A stretch of DNA of 64,000 nt, from positions 124,001 to 188,000 of the forward strand of contig CBDDCT010000006.1 in NCBI GenBank assembly GCA_965226185.1. Reading direction: 5' to 3'. Source of the stretch: CBDCYS01 sp965226185 (GTDB lineage: Bacteria > Acidobacteriota > Terriglobia > Bryobacterales > UBA6623). Position 1 is the stretch's first letter, and the number at the start of each line of letters is the position of its first letter. Shown here piece after piece: positions 9,025 through 18,240 of the stretch. The notes under the pieces were generated by a model that saw only the letters and a program-made list of their open reading frames with translations, ran no database searches and was not told where the DNA came from. Made by a program: the position numbers and the translations under genes.

Positions 9025-10356
9025 CTACAAGCGTTCGAGGCGGTTGTCGGCGTCCCCGAAGCGCTCGAGCTGGACCCCCATGCGATCCATGATCGACAGG
9101 TACAAGCTGCACATCTTCCGGTTTTCTTCGCTGGACTCCAGGTAATTCAGGGTGCGTCCGGTTTCGAGTGCGCCTCCCAGGCCTCCGGCGAGCACCAGCG
9201 GCAATCTGGTGTTGTCGTGCAGGCGCCCGATCCACAGGTTGGAGAGAAACATCAGGCACGAATGGTCCAGCACCGTACCTTCGCCTTCCGGCATGCCGTC
9301 GAGCTTTTCGGCGAGGTAGGCGAACTGGCTCAGATGGAAGCGGGAGATGCGTTCATACTCGGGCGAATCATTACGGTGCGACGCTGAATGGTGTCCTCTT
9401 TTGACCTCGAGGAAGGGGTAGTAGAGCGCCGAAAGGTCGCGGGCCAAAAGCAGTGAGGCGACGCGAGTCCTGTCGGTTTGGAAAGCGATGGCGATGATGT
9501 CGCACATCAGACGAGTGTGATCCCGCAGGTCTTCCGGCAAGCCGCTCGGCGGGCGTTCCATTGTCGAGGTCGGCTGGCTGCGTGCCTTCCCCTTCGCCTG
9601 GTCTTTGCTCTTTCGCAGGCCCTCGACACGTTTCTCCACCTCGCGCACGCTGGTGAGGTATTCATCCAGCTTGGCTCTGTCGCTCGAGCTGATTTTCCGG
9701 CTGAGAGCCTCGGCGCGGTCCTTCGCCCGGTCGAGAATGCTGATGTTCCGAAGGCTGCCGCGATTCTCAAACAGGTTGTCGAACGCCAGCGACGGGTAGA
9801 CTTCCACCGGGACCGGCGAATCCGCGGTCCGCCAGGAGATGTGCGAGCTGTACGCCATCGAAAAATTCGTCTCGTGGTAGCCGGTCATCGGCTGCTCGCA
9901 AGCGAGAACGATGCTAGATTGCGGCGTGTCCTGACCGATCCGGCTGGCGATCATTTGATCCACCGAGACACCCGACCGGATGATGGCGCCTTTTTGAATT
10001 TGCGCGCCGGAGAGAAGGCTTCCCGTCTGCGCGGGGTGAATGCCCTGACCGGTGGCCGCCTTGTTGAAGAGTCCGTCGATCACGTTGATCTTGTGCTTCA
10101 ACGGCTCCAGTACGGCCAGGGTCTTGCTGAGCTTCATCTGGGCGCCGGAGCCTTCGGCGCTCCAATGGTTTTCATTGATGCCGTTGCCCATGAAAAGCAC
10201 GCCGAAGCGCTTCGGGAAAGCAGCCGGTGATGTGGTATCGCCGAAAGCGGGAAGGGACTCGAGCCAGGGCAGGGCGATGGTGACTCCAGCGCCGCGAAGA
10301 ACCGCGCGGCGGGAAATGCGAGTGGAGGAGTTGTGTGGCTGGGGCATCTTATTCAC
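9025..10356 (-). CDS. Tat-exported DUF1552 protein
   Basis: DUF1552 family, 443 aa. The twin-arginine signal is clear (ISRRAVLRGAGVTIALPWLES, residues 14-34). Family blocks are FPKRFGVLFMGNGINENHW, QTGSLLSGAQ, SVDQMIASRIG, FDNLFE, DYLTSVREVEKRV-like coiled text, and GRLHDNTRLPLVLAGG near the C-terminus. The fold and activity are unknown. Its start overlaps the end of the upstream DUF1592 reading frame by 8 bases, so the two were a coupled operon; DUF1592 and DUF1552 genes are normally paired. This pair converges on the DUF1553/DUF1501 pair, giving two haem-protein plus Tat-protein modules side by side. Confidence 0.9.
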   Translation of the reverse strand: MNKMPQPHNSSTRISRRAVLRGAGVTIALPWLESLPAFGDTTSPAAFPKRFGVLFMGNGINENHWSAEGSGAQMKLSKTLAVLEPLKHKINVIDGLFNKAATGQGIHPAQTGSLLSGAQIQKGAIIRSGVSVDQMIASRIGQDTPQSSIVLACEQPMTGYHETNFSMAYSSHISWRTADSPVPVEVYPSLAFDNLFENRGSLRNISILDRAKDRAEALSRKISSSDRAKLDEYLTSVREVEKRVEGLRKSKDQAKGKARSQPTSTMERPPSGLPEDLRDHTRLMCDIIAIAFQTDRTRVASLLLARDLSALYYPFLEVKRGHHSASHRNDSPEYERISRFHLSQFAYLAEKLDGMPEGEGTVLDHSCLMFLSNLWIGRLHDNTRLPLVLAGGLGGALETGRTLNYLESSEENRKMCSLYLSIMDRMGVQLERFGDADNRLERL

Positions 10357-11878
10357 CTTCCTTTCGCTGGGAATCGGGTTTTCCGATAGGGTCGGGGCTT
10401 CGTCTGTTCAGGAACTGAGGGCTCGTGACAACTGTCTCCACGAGCGAACCGAATCGATAACCATTCACGGCCAGCCCGGCTTTCATGCGCTCGATGACGG
10501 GTTCATCGGAGAGCAGCAGAGACCGGCTTAGGGCGTAGGCCAGCATCTTGCGGCTAAGATTCTCCAGGTAGTCGTCCTGGCGATGCTCGCGGATGTAGTC
10601 TATCACGCCTTCGACCCCACTGCCCTCGCTGCCGTCGGGGAAAACCGCCGCGGTATCGACCGGTCTTCCGGCGAGGTCATCGCTTCGCCTCTCGCCGACC
10701 GGCCCGTAAGCTTCAAACGCCAGGCCGAAGGAGTCAAAGCGTGCGTGACAAGAAGCGCAGACCGCGTTTGCCCGATGGCTGGCCAGCATGTCTCGCAACG
10801 GCAGGTCCGACTTTGCTTCGTCCTCCGGCAACTCCGGCACGACGGCGGGCGGCGGCGGGATCGTCTCGCCGAGTACGCGGCGCACGATCCAGTATCCGCG
10901 CTTCACCGGGCTGGTTCGCAGGCCGGGAGAGTTTTGCGTCATGAAAACGGACATCGGCAACAGGCCGTCGCGCCCGTAACGGCCGGCGTCGTCCATGCGA
11001 ACCCAGTTGTGCTCGCCGCCCGTGATTTCTGGCATGCCGTAGTGCCGGGCGAGGGCTGCATTCACGAATGTGTAGTCGCCATAAAGAAGGTCCAGCACGG
11101 AGCGGTTATTTTGGATGACGTCCTCGACAAACCGGATGGGTTCCTCGAACATCGACTGGCGCAGTTCGTCGTTAAAGCTGGGGAACCTCTCGCGATCGAC
11201 ACCGTTGTGCTGCTCGAAACGGCGGAAGTCGAGCCAGTTGCCGCCGAATTCCGTCGCCAGCTCGCGCGCGCGTTCATCCTTCAACATCCGCCGGGTCTGC
11301 TCGAGCAGGACCTCCTTCTCCCGCAAATCGCCGGACGCGGCGTGAGCCAGCAATTCCTCGTCGGGCATGCTGGACCAAAGGAAATAACTGAGTCTGCTGG
11401 CGAGAGCATAGGGAGAAAGCGGACGTCCGGCGGCGGAGCTTGAAGGGCTGGCGGCGGACCTGGCCCCGCCAACAGGGCTAGGCTCCACGCCGGCGTCCAG
11501 CAGATCCATGCGGTAGCAGAAGTCAGGCGACATCAGCACGCTGACTACCGAGTCGCGGATGGCTTCTTCATGCGTCAACCCACTCTGCTCTCGCAGCGTA
11601 TGGTAGTACGCCAACAGGTCTTTGCCCTCCGCCTTCGAGAGCGGCCGGCGATAGGCGTGCTCCGCGAATTCGAGCAGGGCGTCCAGGTGACGGGGCTCCG
11701 CTTCGGCGCGCATTCGCTCCACCGAGCGGAGCGTGTTGTTGACTCGCTGGAAATGATCGCGGATCGCCTCGAAGGCGACGGGATCGTTTGCCTGTTCGGC
11801 TTGGGCCTTGGCAAGGTAGGTGTCCCGCAGCCCGAAAATGATTGCCGAGGAGCTAACTTCCTCATCCGAGGGCCGCAC
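10349..11878 (-). pseudogene. C-terminal half of a DUF1592 haem protein, downstream of an in-frame stop
   Basis: This frame carries DUF1595 (HLDALLEFAEHAYRRPLS), DUF1592 (DSVVSVLMSPDFCYRMDLL to NWLDFRRFEQHN), DUF1588 (FMTQNSPGLRTSPVKRGYWIVRRVLG with CASCHARFDSFGLAFE, a haem-c site) and DUF1585 (LLLSDEPVIERM). It is in the same frame as the ORF at 11903-13444 and is separated from it only by TAA at 11905-11903 and eight codons. Together they give one protein of about 1031 aa, the usual architecture of this family. The fragment could restart at GTG 11878, but it would lack a signal peptide. It is therefore scored as the distal part of one broken gene. Confidence 0.8.
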
Positions 11879-11902
11879 GCTGCCCGACTCGCGGCCCTTC
11901 CC

Positions 11903-13444
11903 TTAAATTTCGCCGCTCTGGTTGAAGAAATATTGAACCCAGGTCCGCAGCGTGAAATCGGCAATGAAGTCGAACTCATCCCAGAGCCGGTCCAGCTCCT
12001 GTTTTCCGTGGTCGTCCAGGATCAGTTCCATCAGCGGGGTGTCGTCGCGGACATACCCCATCACGTTGTGAAAGCCCGCGCTCAGAAGACGTCCCTTGTC
12101 TTCGGAATCGTCGGGGTAAAAGCGTCCGCGCTCGGGAATATAGAATGCGTCGGGGAAGACGGAGCTGAACCACGCGAAGGCGGCCTCATAGCGATCACGC
12201 TCGCCGTCCGGAACCACGAGATCCCGATCGCCGGATCGCGCCTCCAACGCCAGCGCTTTTGCCCTCGTCTCCGCTTTTCGTCCGAGCCCGAGTCCCTTGA
12301 GTTCCGGAATTTCGGGCTCCGCCAGAGGCAGGTCGCTTGCCATCCGCAGCGCCCCGCGGTCAAAATCCCGGCGGTGCGAGGCGAACTGCCGGAGCTTCCA
12401 ATTCATCAGCGGTTGCGATGTGGCGGTTAGTCCTTCCACCCCCGGGGATGCGAACTGCATTGCCGTTTGCTTCCGGACTTTCACCACGAAATCGCGCATG
12501 GCGACGCATATCCCGCGGGGCCCTTCCCTCAACTGTTCGCTCGGCGCCGGAAGGGAGCGCCACATGGTCCGGAGTTTGGCGATCGGGCCAACTTCCGCTT
12601 CTGATCCTTCGAGGAGCTTCCATACGATCGGCAAATATCCCGAGCTTAAGTTTGCGTCCCGGGCGACAGCGGCCAGCGTCACGCGCGGCATTCCGAGGGC
12701 GGCCCGGTGCTTGAAACGCCACGCGGCCTGAAAGTAATCGCCATAGTCGGTAGGCTGGCGGCCGTAGAAGTCCACGATCCGCTGGATCGCGTACTTCTCT
12801 CGATCCGTCACGACGAGCATCGGATGCGACGCGAACCCGAACCCGTCCGGCGTGAGCACCATGTGATCGCCCACCTCGCGCGCGGCCTGCAGATACTTAT
12901 TGAGCAGGGCGGGCGACATGGATAGGGACTCGCCGGAGTTATCGAAACCGGCTGGATTGGCGGGATCGACGGGAAACTCTCGCGTGGGGCGGATATCCAC
13001 GCCGGTGAGGTCGCGGATCGTGTAGTTGTATTCGGCGTTGCTCAGGCGGTGCAGCAGCACCGGACCCGGATCGCCCGCGTTCCTCCGCGCCACGTCCGTA
13101 CGCAGCGCCTCAATCCAGTCGACTACCTGCCGGCGGCTCTTCGGAGGGGGCTGCGGCACCGCCTTCGGCGGCATCTCTTCGCCCGACAGCTTGTCGAGAA
13201 CAAGTGCCCAATGAGCGTGGTCTCGGACCACCGTCTCCATTGTCGAGTAAGCCTCGATATCGAACTGAGCGGCTGGCTTATCGCCGCTATGGCATCCGAT
13301 GCAATACCGGCTAACGAAAGGGCGCACGGTTTGCGTGAACTGGCGCTCAAGCTCGGAATCGGGAGGCCCAGCCGCGGGTATCGCGAAAACCGCGATAATT
13401 CCGGGCGCTAAGCGCAATATGAGAGGGATGACGCGATGTCGCAT
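11903..13444 (-). pseudogene. N-terminal half of a DUF1592 haem protein, ended by an in-frame stop
   Basis: This half starts with a signal peptide (IPLILRLAPGIIAVFAIPAAG) and a cytochrome-c-like domain with YCIGCHSGDKP and a later GEEMPPKA. DUF1587 follows (LLHRLSNAEYNYTIRDLTGVDIRP...FPVDPANPAGFDNSGESLSMSP), then a less conserved middle. The frame ends FFNQSGEI-TAA, after which the same frame continues GKGRESGSVRPSD. That continuation is what intact relatives show across this joint. A single change at 11905 would restore CAA (Gln), so a recent nonsense mutation or a sequencing error is the simplest reading. The half alone could export a haem domain but would lack DUF1592, DUF1588 and DUF1585. 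Confidence 0.8.
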
Positions 13445-13774
13445 GAGTCCAGCTTCTTACCTTGTGGTCTTAGGAATCACCTTGAACGATAGGGGACCTT
13501 CAAGGTTGCTGTCAGCTTAACATTGTCTCCGCCGGCGCTCGTTGGTGGAATCTTTCTGATCCCGGCTGCCGACGGATGTCAGCGGGGCAGATTTCAGAGA
13601 AGCGAACAGCCCTGGGGCGCGATAGTAACCACGCGGGCGCCTGAACGCACCATCCGAGGGCCGACTCGCGGCCGTTCCACGAGCGGTGCTATGTTAAACT
13701 CGCGAACTAGGGCTCCATCAGGCCGCTGCGTGCTATCGGCGGCCCTGTTCACTTCGCCACGCTGAGGTTCCCCG
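13445..13774. other. Divergent intergenic region upstream of argS and the DUF1592/DUF1552 operon
   Basis: This 330-base gap lies between divergent genes and must hold both promoters. No convincing ORF is present. I see no clear -35/-10 pair; GAGG at 13763-13766 is the probable ribosome-binding site of argS. A short stretch (13650-13675) resembles text of the DUF1592 gene near 11870, but it is too short to be significant. Confidence 0.4.
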
Positions 13775-15892
13775 TTGCTTTTAGCTTTGGAAAAACGCGT
13801 CCGTGCGGCGGTCGGCGCTCACATTCAGAAACGTTACTCGGTCGAGCTCGAAATCGTCGTCGAACAGCCGCCGCGGCCGGAGTTCGGCGAGTTCGCCTTG
13901 CCGGTTGGCTTTGCTTTGGCCAAGCTGCTCAAGCGCCCTCCGCGCAAGATCATTGAAGAAATTGTTGACGAGCTGGAACCCATCCCCGGCGTGCCGGCGA
14001 TCGAGCCGGCCGGGGCCGGCTACGTCAATCTGCGCTTTGACCGGGGGGCCTACGCGGGTGCGCTGAAAGACGCCGTGGGACAAGCCAAAGCCGCGTCCGG
14101 GGGCAAGATGATCGTCGAGCACACGAACATCAACCCCAACAAGGCGGCGCACATCGGACACCTGCGCAACGCGGTTCTCGGGGACACGCTGGTCCGAATG
14201 CTGCGAGAGCTGGGGCACGAGGTCGAAGTTCAGAACTACATCGACAATACCGGGGTGCAGGTGGCCGACGTCGTGGCGGCGTTTCACTTCCTCGAGAAGA
14301 AGAGCGCCACCGACGTCCAGGCGCTGATCGATGACCCGGAGGTCAAGTTCGACTACTATTGCTGGGACCTCTACGCGCGGGTTTCGCGGCTTTACGAAGA
14401 AGACCCCTCATCACAGCCCTGGCGCGCTGAAACGCTTCATGCCATCGAAAGCGGCGAGGGGGCCTTGGCCGAGTTGGGACGCATCGTCTCCGATGCGATC
14501 GTGCGTAGGCACTTGGACACGATGGCGCGAATCGGGGTTCGCTATGACCTGTTGCCGCGAGAGAGCGAGATCCTGCATCTGAAGTTTTGGGCGTCCGCTT
14601 TCGAGCTTCTCAAGGAGCGCAAAGCGATCCATTTCGAGACCGAGGGAAAGAACAAGGGCTGCTGGGTCATGCCCGCCGAGCTTTTCAATACAGCCGCGGC
14701 CAGTGCAAGTCAGCCCAATCAGAGCCCCGACCGCAAGGGATTAGGGCAGCGGCCGAGCGCGGATCGGCCGAATCGGAGCCGCGACCGTAAGGGAGCGGTT
14801 GATCGCCGCCTGAACGCAATTGACGAGGGAAGCGCAAAACCAAGCGGGAGTGAAGCCAAATCAGACGCCGATGAGTCCAAGGTAATCGTCCGCTCCAACG
14901 GCACCGTAACCTACGTCGGCAAGGACATCGCCTACCAGCTTTGGAAATTCGGGCTGCTCGAAAAAGACTTCCACTACACCCCATTCCGAACCGAGCCCGG
15001 CGGACGAATCCTGTGGGCTTCCAGCGTCACGCCCGGTGGCGGCGAGCCGCCGCAATTCGGCAAAGGACGGCGCGTTTACAACGTCATCGATGTCCGCCAG
15101 TCTTACTTGCAGGATGTGGTTCGGGCTGGCTTGCGGTCGCTTGGGTTTGAGCGGCAAGCTGACGACTCGATTCATTTCTCCTACGAAATGGTGGCTCTTT
15201 CGCCTCGTTGCTGCGCGGAGTTGGGCATCAAACTCTCGGAAGAGGACCGCCGGAAACCCTACGTCGAAGTTTCAGGCCGCAAGGGCTTGGGTGTCAAGGC
15301 AGACGACTTGATCGACTTGCTGATCAAGAATGCTCTCCATGAGGTGCAAAGCCGCCACGAAGATGCAAGCGAGGCGGAGCAAACCGAAATCGCCACCAAG
15401 ATTGCCGTTGGCGCGTTGCGTTACTTCATGCTGCGGTTCACGCGAACCTCGGTGATCGCCTTCGATTTCCAGGAGGCGCTGAGTTTTGAGGGAGAAACGG
15501 GCCCCTACATCCAATATGCGGCGGTTCGCGCCCGCAATATTCTTCGCAAGCTTGGCGAACGGGGCGAAGAGTTGCCTGACTTCGGCCAAGTGCTGAACCG
15601 GGAAGTCTTCGACCGTCAGTTGGCGAACGAAGATTTCTGGCAACTGCTGCTGGAGGCGTCGCGGCGGGAATCAGCCACCGGGAAAGCGGCAGCGGCCGGG
15701 GAACCGGCGCAACTGGCAAAGTTCGGTTTTCAGCTTGCCCAAGCCTTCAATAACTTCTACCATCGTCACCACATCTTGAATGAATCCGACCCGGAGCGTA
15801 AGGCGTTCTTGTTGTGGATGACAACCTTCTTTCTCGAAGAGCTGGAAAGGGTGTCAGCTACAATGGGAATTCCGGCTCCTGACGTGATGTAA
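13775..15892 (+). CDS. argS: Arginyl-tRNA synthetase with a lineage-specific insertion
   Basis: Class I arginyl-tRNA synthetase, which charges tRNA-Arg in the cytoplasm. The N-terminal Arg-tRNA domain spans about 1-90. NPNKAAHIGHLRN contains the HIGH signature at 126-129. NVIDVRQSYLQ and the SGRKGLGVKADD loop (position of KMSKS, non-canonical as usual for ArgS) follow, then the DALR anticodon-binding domain ending FNNFYHRHHIL. It is 705 aa, longer than typical (about 560-650), because residues of about 306-365 form an extra Ser/Pro/Arg/Asp-rich linker between WVMPAELFNTAA and KVIVRSNGTVTYVGKDIAYQ. That linker contains two copies of a dispersed palindromic repeat read in frame. The start is TTG with GAGG eight bases upstream. 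Despite the insertion the frame is open and the motifs are intact, so it is probably active. Confidence 0.93.
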   Translation: MLLALEKRVRAAVGAHIQKRYSVELEIVVEQPPRPEFGEFALPVGFALAKLLKRPPRKIIEEIVDELEPIPGVPAIEPAGAGYVNLRFDRGAYAGALKDAVGQAKAASGGKMIVEHTNINPNKAAHIGHLRNAVLGDTLVRMLRELGHEVEVQNYIDNTGVQVADVVAAFHFLEKKSATDVQALIDDPEVKFDYYCWDLYARVSRLYEEDPSSQPWRAETLHAIESGEGALAELGRIVSDAIVRRHLDTMARIGVRYDLLPRESEILHLKFWASAFELLKERKAIHFETEGKNKGCWVMPAELFNTAAASASQPNQSPDRKGLGQRPSADRPNRSRDRKGAVDRRLNAIDEGSAKPSGSEAKSDADESKVIVRSNGTVTYVGKDIAYQLWKFGLLEKDFHYTPFRTEPGGRILWASSVTPGGGEPPQFGKGRRVYNVIDVRQSYLQDVVRAGLRSLGFERQADDSIHFSYEMVALSPRCCAELGIKLSEEDRRKPYVEVSGRKGLGVKADDLIDLLIKNALHEVQSRHEDASEAEQTEIATKIAVGALRYFMLRFTRTSVIAFDFQEALSFEGETGPYIQYAAVRARNILRKLGERGEELPDFGQVLNREVFDRQLANEDFWQLLLEASRRESATGKAAAAGEPAQLAKFGFQLAQAFNNFYHRHHILNESDPERKAFLLWMTTFFLEELERVSATMGIPAPDVM
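14721..14798 (+). repeat. Palindromic repeat units inserted in frame in argS
   Basis: Two related units, CCGACCGCAAGGGA (near 14727-14741) and CGGAGCCGCGACCGTAAGG (from 14774), lie in direct orientation about 50 bases apart in the extra linker of ArgS. They translate to SPDRKG and SRDRKGA. The opposite strand reads PYGRGSD-like text, a pattern I know from dispersed repeats in Solibacter-type genomes. Confidence 0.65.
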
Positions 15893-15915
15893 GGCCGTTT
15901 GCTCACGGGCGCCGG

Positions 15916-16157
15916 AAGCCGCGGCGAGAGCCGCGGGTAACAGGCAAGTTACTGGTGCTTTCGCCCAGAAACCTAGGGGGAACTCTACTATGCATTTCGT
16001 AGCCCGTGAATCCGTCGCTGATGTCCAGCCTGCCAGTTGGGCGAGACGGTTTTCGGGGCCATCGATACTCTTCGCCTGAAGCAGGACGAGCGCCGTTCCG
16101 CCCCTTGGGTAGCTCGGTGTGATCGCTTCGCTTCACCCGCGGTTCTCGCCGCGGCTT
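15916..16157. repeat. Inverted repeat pair A between argS and the acyl-CoA synthetase
   Basis: A 23-base arm at 15916-15938 and its reverse complement at 16135-16157 agree at 22 of 23 positions. The arms enclose 196 bases without a convincing gene. The placement, 3' of two convergent genes, suits a dispersed REP-type element or a shared transcription end. Confidence 0.7.
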
Positions 16158-16193
16158 GTCTGGAAACGGCTCGGTTAGTTCAAACAGCACACC

Positions 16194-16329
16194 GTGAGCC
16201 GCGCGCGTAAGCAAGCGGTTATTTCGAGCGGATCAATCCGCGCCGCGAACCTCAGGGCGTGAGCAAGCGGGCTCCCCCGCGGACGATTGATTCGTTTGAG
16301 GCAACCGCTTGCTTACGCGCGCGGCTCAC
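16194..16329. repeat. Inverted repeat pair B, perfect 27-bp arms
   Basis: The arm at 16194-16220 (GTGAGCCGCGCGCGTAAGCA then AGCGGTT) is perfectly repeated in reverse complement at 16303-16329, with 82 bases between. The right arm runs over the last codon and stop of the acyl-CoA synthetase gene. This is probably a lineage-specific repeat that may also end transcription. Confidence 0.8.
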
Positions 16330-18107
16330 GTCCGCGGCTCGCTGTAGATCTTTTCAATCTGTTTCGCGTAGAGTTTTTCCACTTCGCGGCGGCGCACTTT
16401 CATGGTCGGGGTGATCTCTCCCTTTTCGATGGAAAACTCCTGGTCGAGGACCGCGATCTTCTTGACTTGTTCGTAGCGGGGCATGTCTTTGCAGGCGTCT
16501 TGCACTTCTCGCTCCAGCAACTCAGTGATCTTCTTGTGCCGGCATAATTCCTTGTCGCTGGGGCAGTCTAGCTCGTTCGCCGCCGCGTACTGGCGCAGTT
16601 TCTCGAAGTTGGGAATGATGAGAGCGCTTGGAAACTTGCGAGCCTCGGCCACCACCACGGCCGTCGAAATATAGGCGCTTGTCTTCAGTTGATTTTCGAT
16701 GGGCTGCGGAGCGATGTATTTGCCGCCGGATGTTTTGAACAAGTCTTTCTTACGGTCGGTGATCTTCAGATAGCCGTCGTCGCTCAGCTCACCAATGTCT
16801 CCCGTATGGAACCAGCCGTTGATGATCGCTTCCGAGGTCTGCTTCTCCATCTTGTAATAGCCCTGCATGACGTTCGGCCCGCGGACCAGGATCTCCCCAT
16901 CGCTGGCAATCTTGACCTCCACGTTCTTGATAACCTTTCCAACGGTGCCGAAACGTGTGTCATCCAGGTGGTTGGCGGAAACGATTGGCGAGGTTTCCGT
17001 CAGCCCGTAGGCTTCGCAAATCGGAATTCCCACGGCATGGAAAAACTCCGCCAGGTGCTTGGCAAGCGGCGCGGCGCCGGAGACGAAATAGCGCAACCTG
17101 CCGCCGAGCCGGGTGCGCAGTTTCGAAAATACGAGCCGGTCCGCGAGAGCGTGGCGCGCCCGCAGCCCGATCGGCAGCGGCCGTCCCTCCAAGCGGTAAG
17201 GGTTCGTCTGCTTGCCCACCTTAACCGCCCAGTGAAATAGTTTTTGACGCAGCGGCGGCGCGGAGCCTACCTTTTCGATCACGCGGCCATGAACCTTCTC
17301 AAAGAATCGGGGAACCCCGAGCGCAACCGTGGGCCGCACTTCGAGCATGTTCTGGGGCACCTTGTCGATGGATTCCGCGTATGCGATGGTCGATCCGTTG
17401 TGGAAGAAAATGTAGTCGGAGGTTCGCTCCGCAACATGACTGAGCGGCAAGAAGGAGAGGCACACGTCGTCTTCACGCAAATCGAACCCGCTGTCCCTCA
17501 CATTGGTCGCGAAATTTCCGTGGGAGAGCATCACCCCCTTGGGAACCCCGGTCGTCCCGGAGGTATAGATGATGCTGGCCAAGTCTTGGGGCTGAACGGC
17601 GCTGATGGAAGCCTCGAAGCCTTGCCTCTCTTCCTCGCTCAGTGCGTTTTCTCCGATCAGCCTTTCAATTGAAATTATGCGCTCGTCGTCGCCGGCGTAA
17701 GCGTCGAAAACGATCACACCTTCCAGTTTCGGAAGGCGCTCCCAGGCGGCTTGTATTTTTTCGAGCTGATCAAGCGTGGAGACCATCACTACTTTGGCTT
17801 CGGAGTGCCCGAGCAGGTAGCGGACCTGATCGGGTGTCAGGGTCGGATAGAGCGGAACGCTGACAATTCCCGCCGTCATCATGGCGAAGTCGGCCACCGC
17901 CCACTCCCAGCGGTTTTCCGACAGCAGCGCGCATCGGTCGCCTTTGCCGATGCCGGCCTTCTTCAACTCGGCTTGCAAGCGAGCGACACGGCGGTAGAGT
18001 TCCTGAGAAGAGATGGGGCCGTATGCGCCGTCCATCTTGGCAAGGATCGTATCGGTCTTGTCGTAGGCAACCGTGTGCCGGAACAGTTGCGCCATGGTTT
18101 CAGACAT
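16326..18107 (-). CDS. Long-chain fatty-acid-CoA ligase (AMP-forming)
   Basis: ANL-superfamily acyl-CoA synthetase, 593 aa. It activates long-chain fatty acids to acyl-CoA through an acyl-adenylate, probably at the inner face of the membrane. Visible core motifs are the P-loop YTSGTTGVPKG (181-191), EAYGLTETSP (A5), GWFHTGDIGELSDDGYLKITDRKKDLFKTSGGKYIAP (A7-A8) and EKGEITPTMKVRR with the C-terminal catalytic lysine region. Length and motifs match FadD15-type long-chain enzymes rather than short-chain synthetases. It stands alone on this strand; the downstream neighbour argS converges. The gene end is overlapped by a 27-bp inverted-repeat arm. Confidence 0.9.
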   Translation of the reverse strand: MSETMAQLFRHTVAYDKTDTILAKMDGAYGPISSQELYRRVARLQAELKKAGIGKGDRCALLSENRWEWAVADFAMMTAGIVSVPLYPTLTPDQVRYLLGHSEAKVVMVSTLDQLEKIQAAWERLPKLEGVIVFDAYAGDDERIISIERLIGENALSEEERQGFEASISAVQPQDLASIIYTSGTTGVPKGVMLSHGNFATNVRDSGFDLREDDVCLSFLPLSHVAERTSDYIFFHNGSTIAYAESIDKVPQNMLEVRPTVALGVPRFFEKVHGRVIEKVGSAPPLRQKLFHWAVKVGKQTNPYRLEGRPLPIGLRARHALADRLVFSKLRTRLGGRLRYFVSGAAPLAKHLAEFFHAVGIPICEAYGLTETSPIVSANHLDDTRFGTVGKVIKNVEVKIASDGEILVRGPNVMQGYYKMEKQTSEAIINGWFHTGDIGELSDDGYLKITDRKKDLFKTSGGKYIAPQPIENQLKTSAYISTAVVVAEARKFPSALIIPNFEKLRQYAAANELDCPSDKELCRHKKITELLEREVQDACKDMPRYEQVKKIAVLDQEFSIEKGEITPTMKVRRREVEKLYAKQIEKIYSEPRT

Positions 18108-18240
18108 GAATCACTCTCCGTTCGCCATCGTCCAGTTTGCCGCGCTGGCGGACAGGGGGATCAGCGCAATCTTGGGAACGCACATCTACAACACTGTAAA
18201 CTGTTAGGCTTCCCATTTGGGAAACAGTGGAGAACATACG

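Noticed and set aside
11903..11905. Recoding of the stop inside the DUF1592 gene
   Set aside because: The codon is TAA, not TGA; no selenocysteine or pyrrolysine context is visible, and relatives do not need recoding here.
13650..13675. Similarity of the argS upstream gap to DUF1592 gene text near 11870
   Set aside because: Two matches of about a dozen GC-rich bases each are not distinguishable from chance in this composition.
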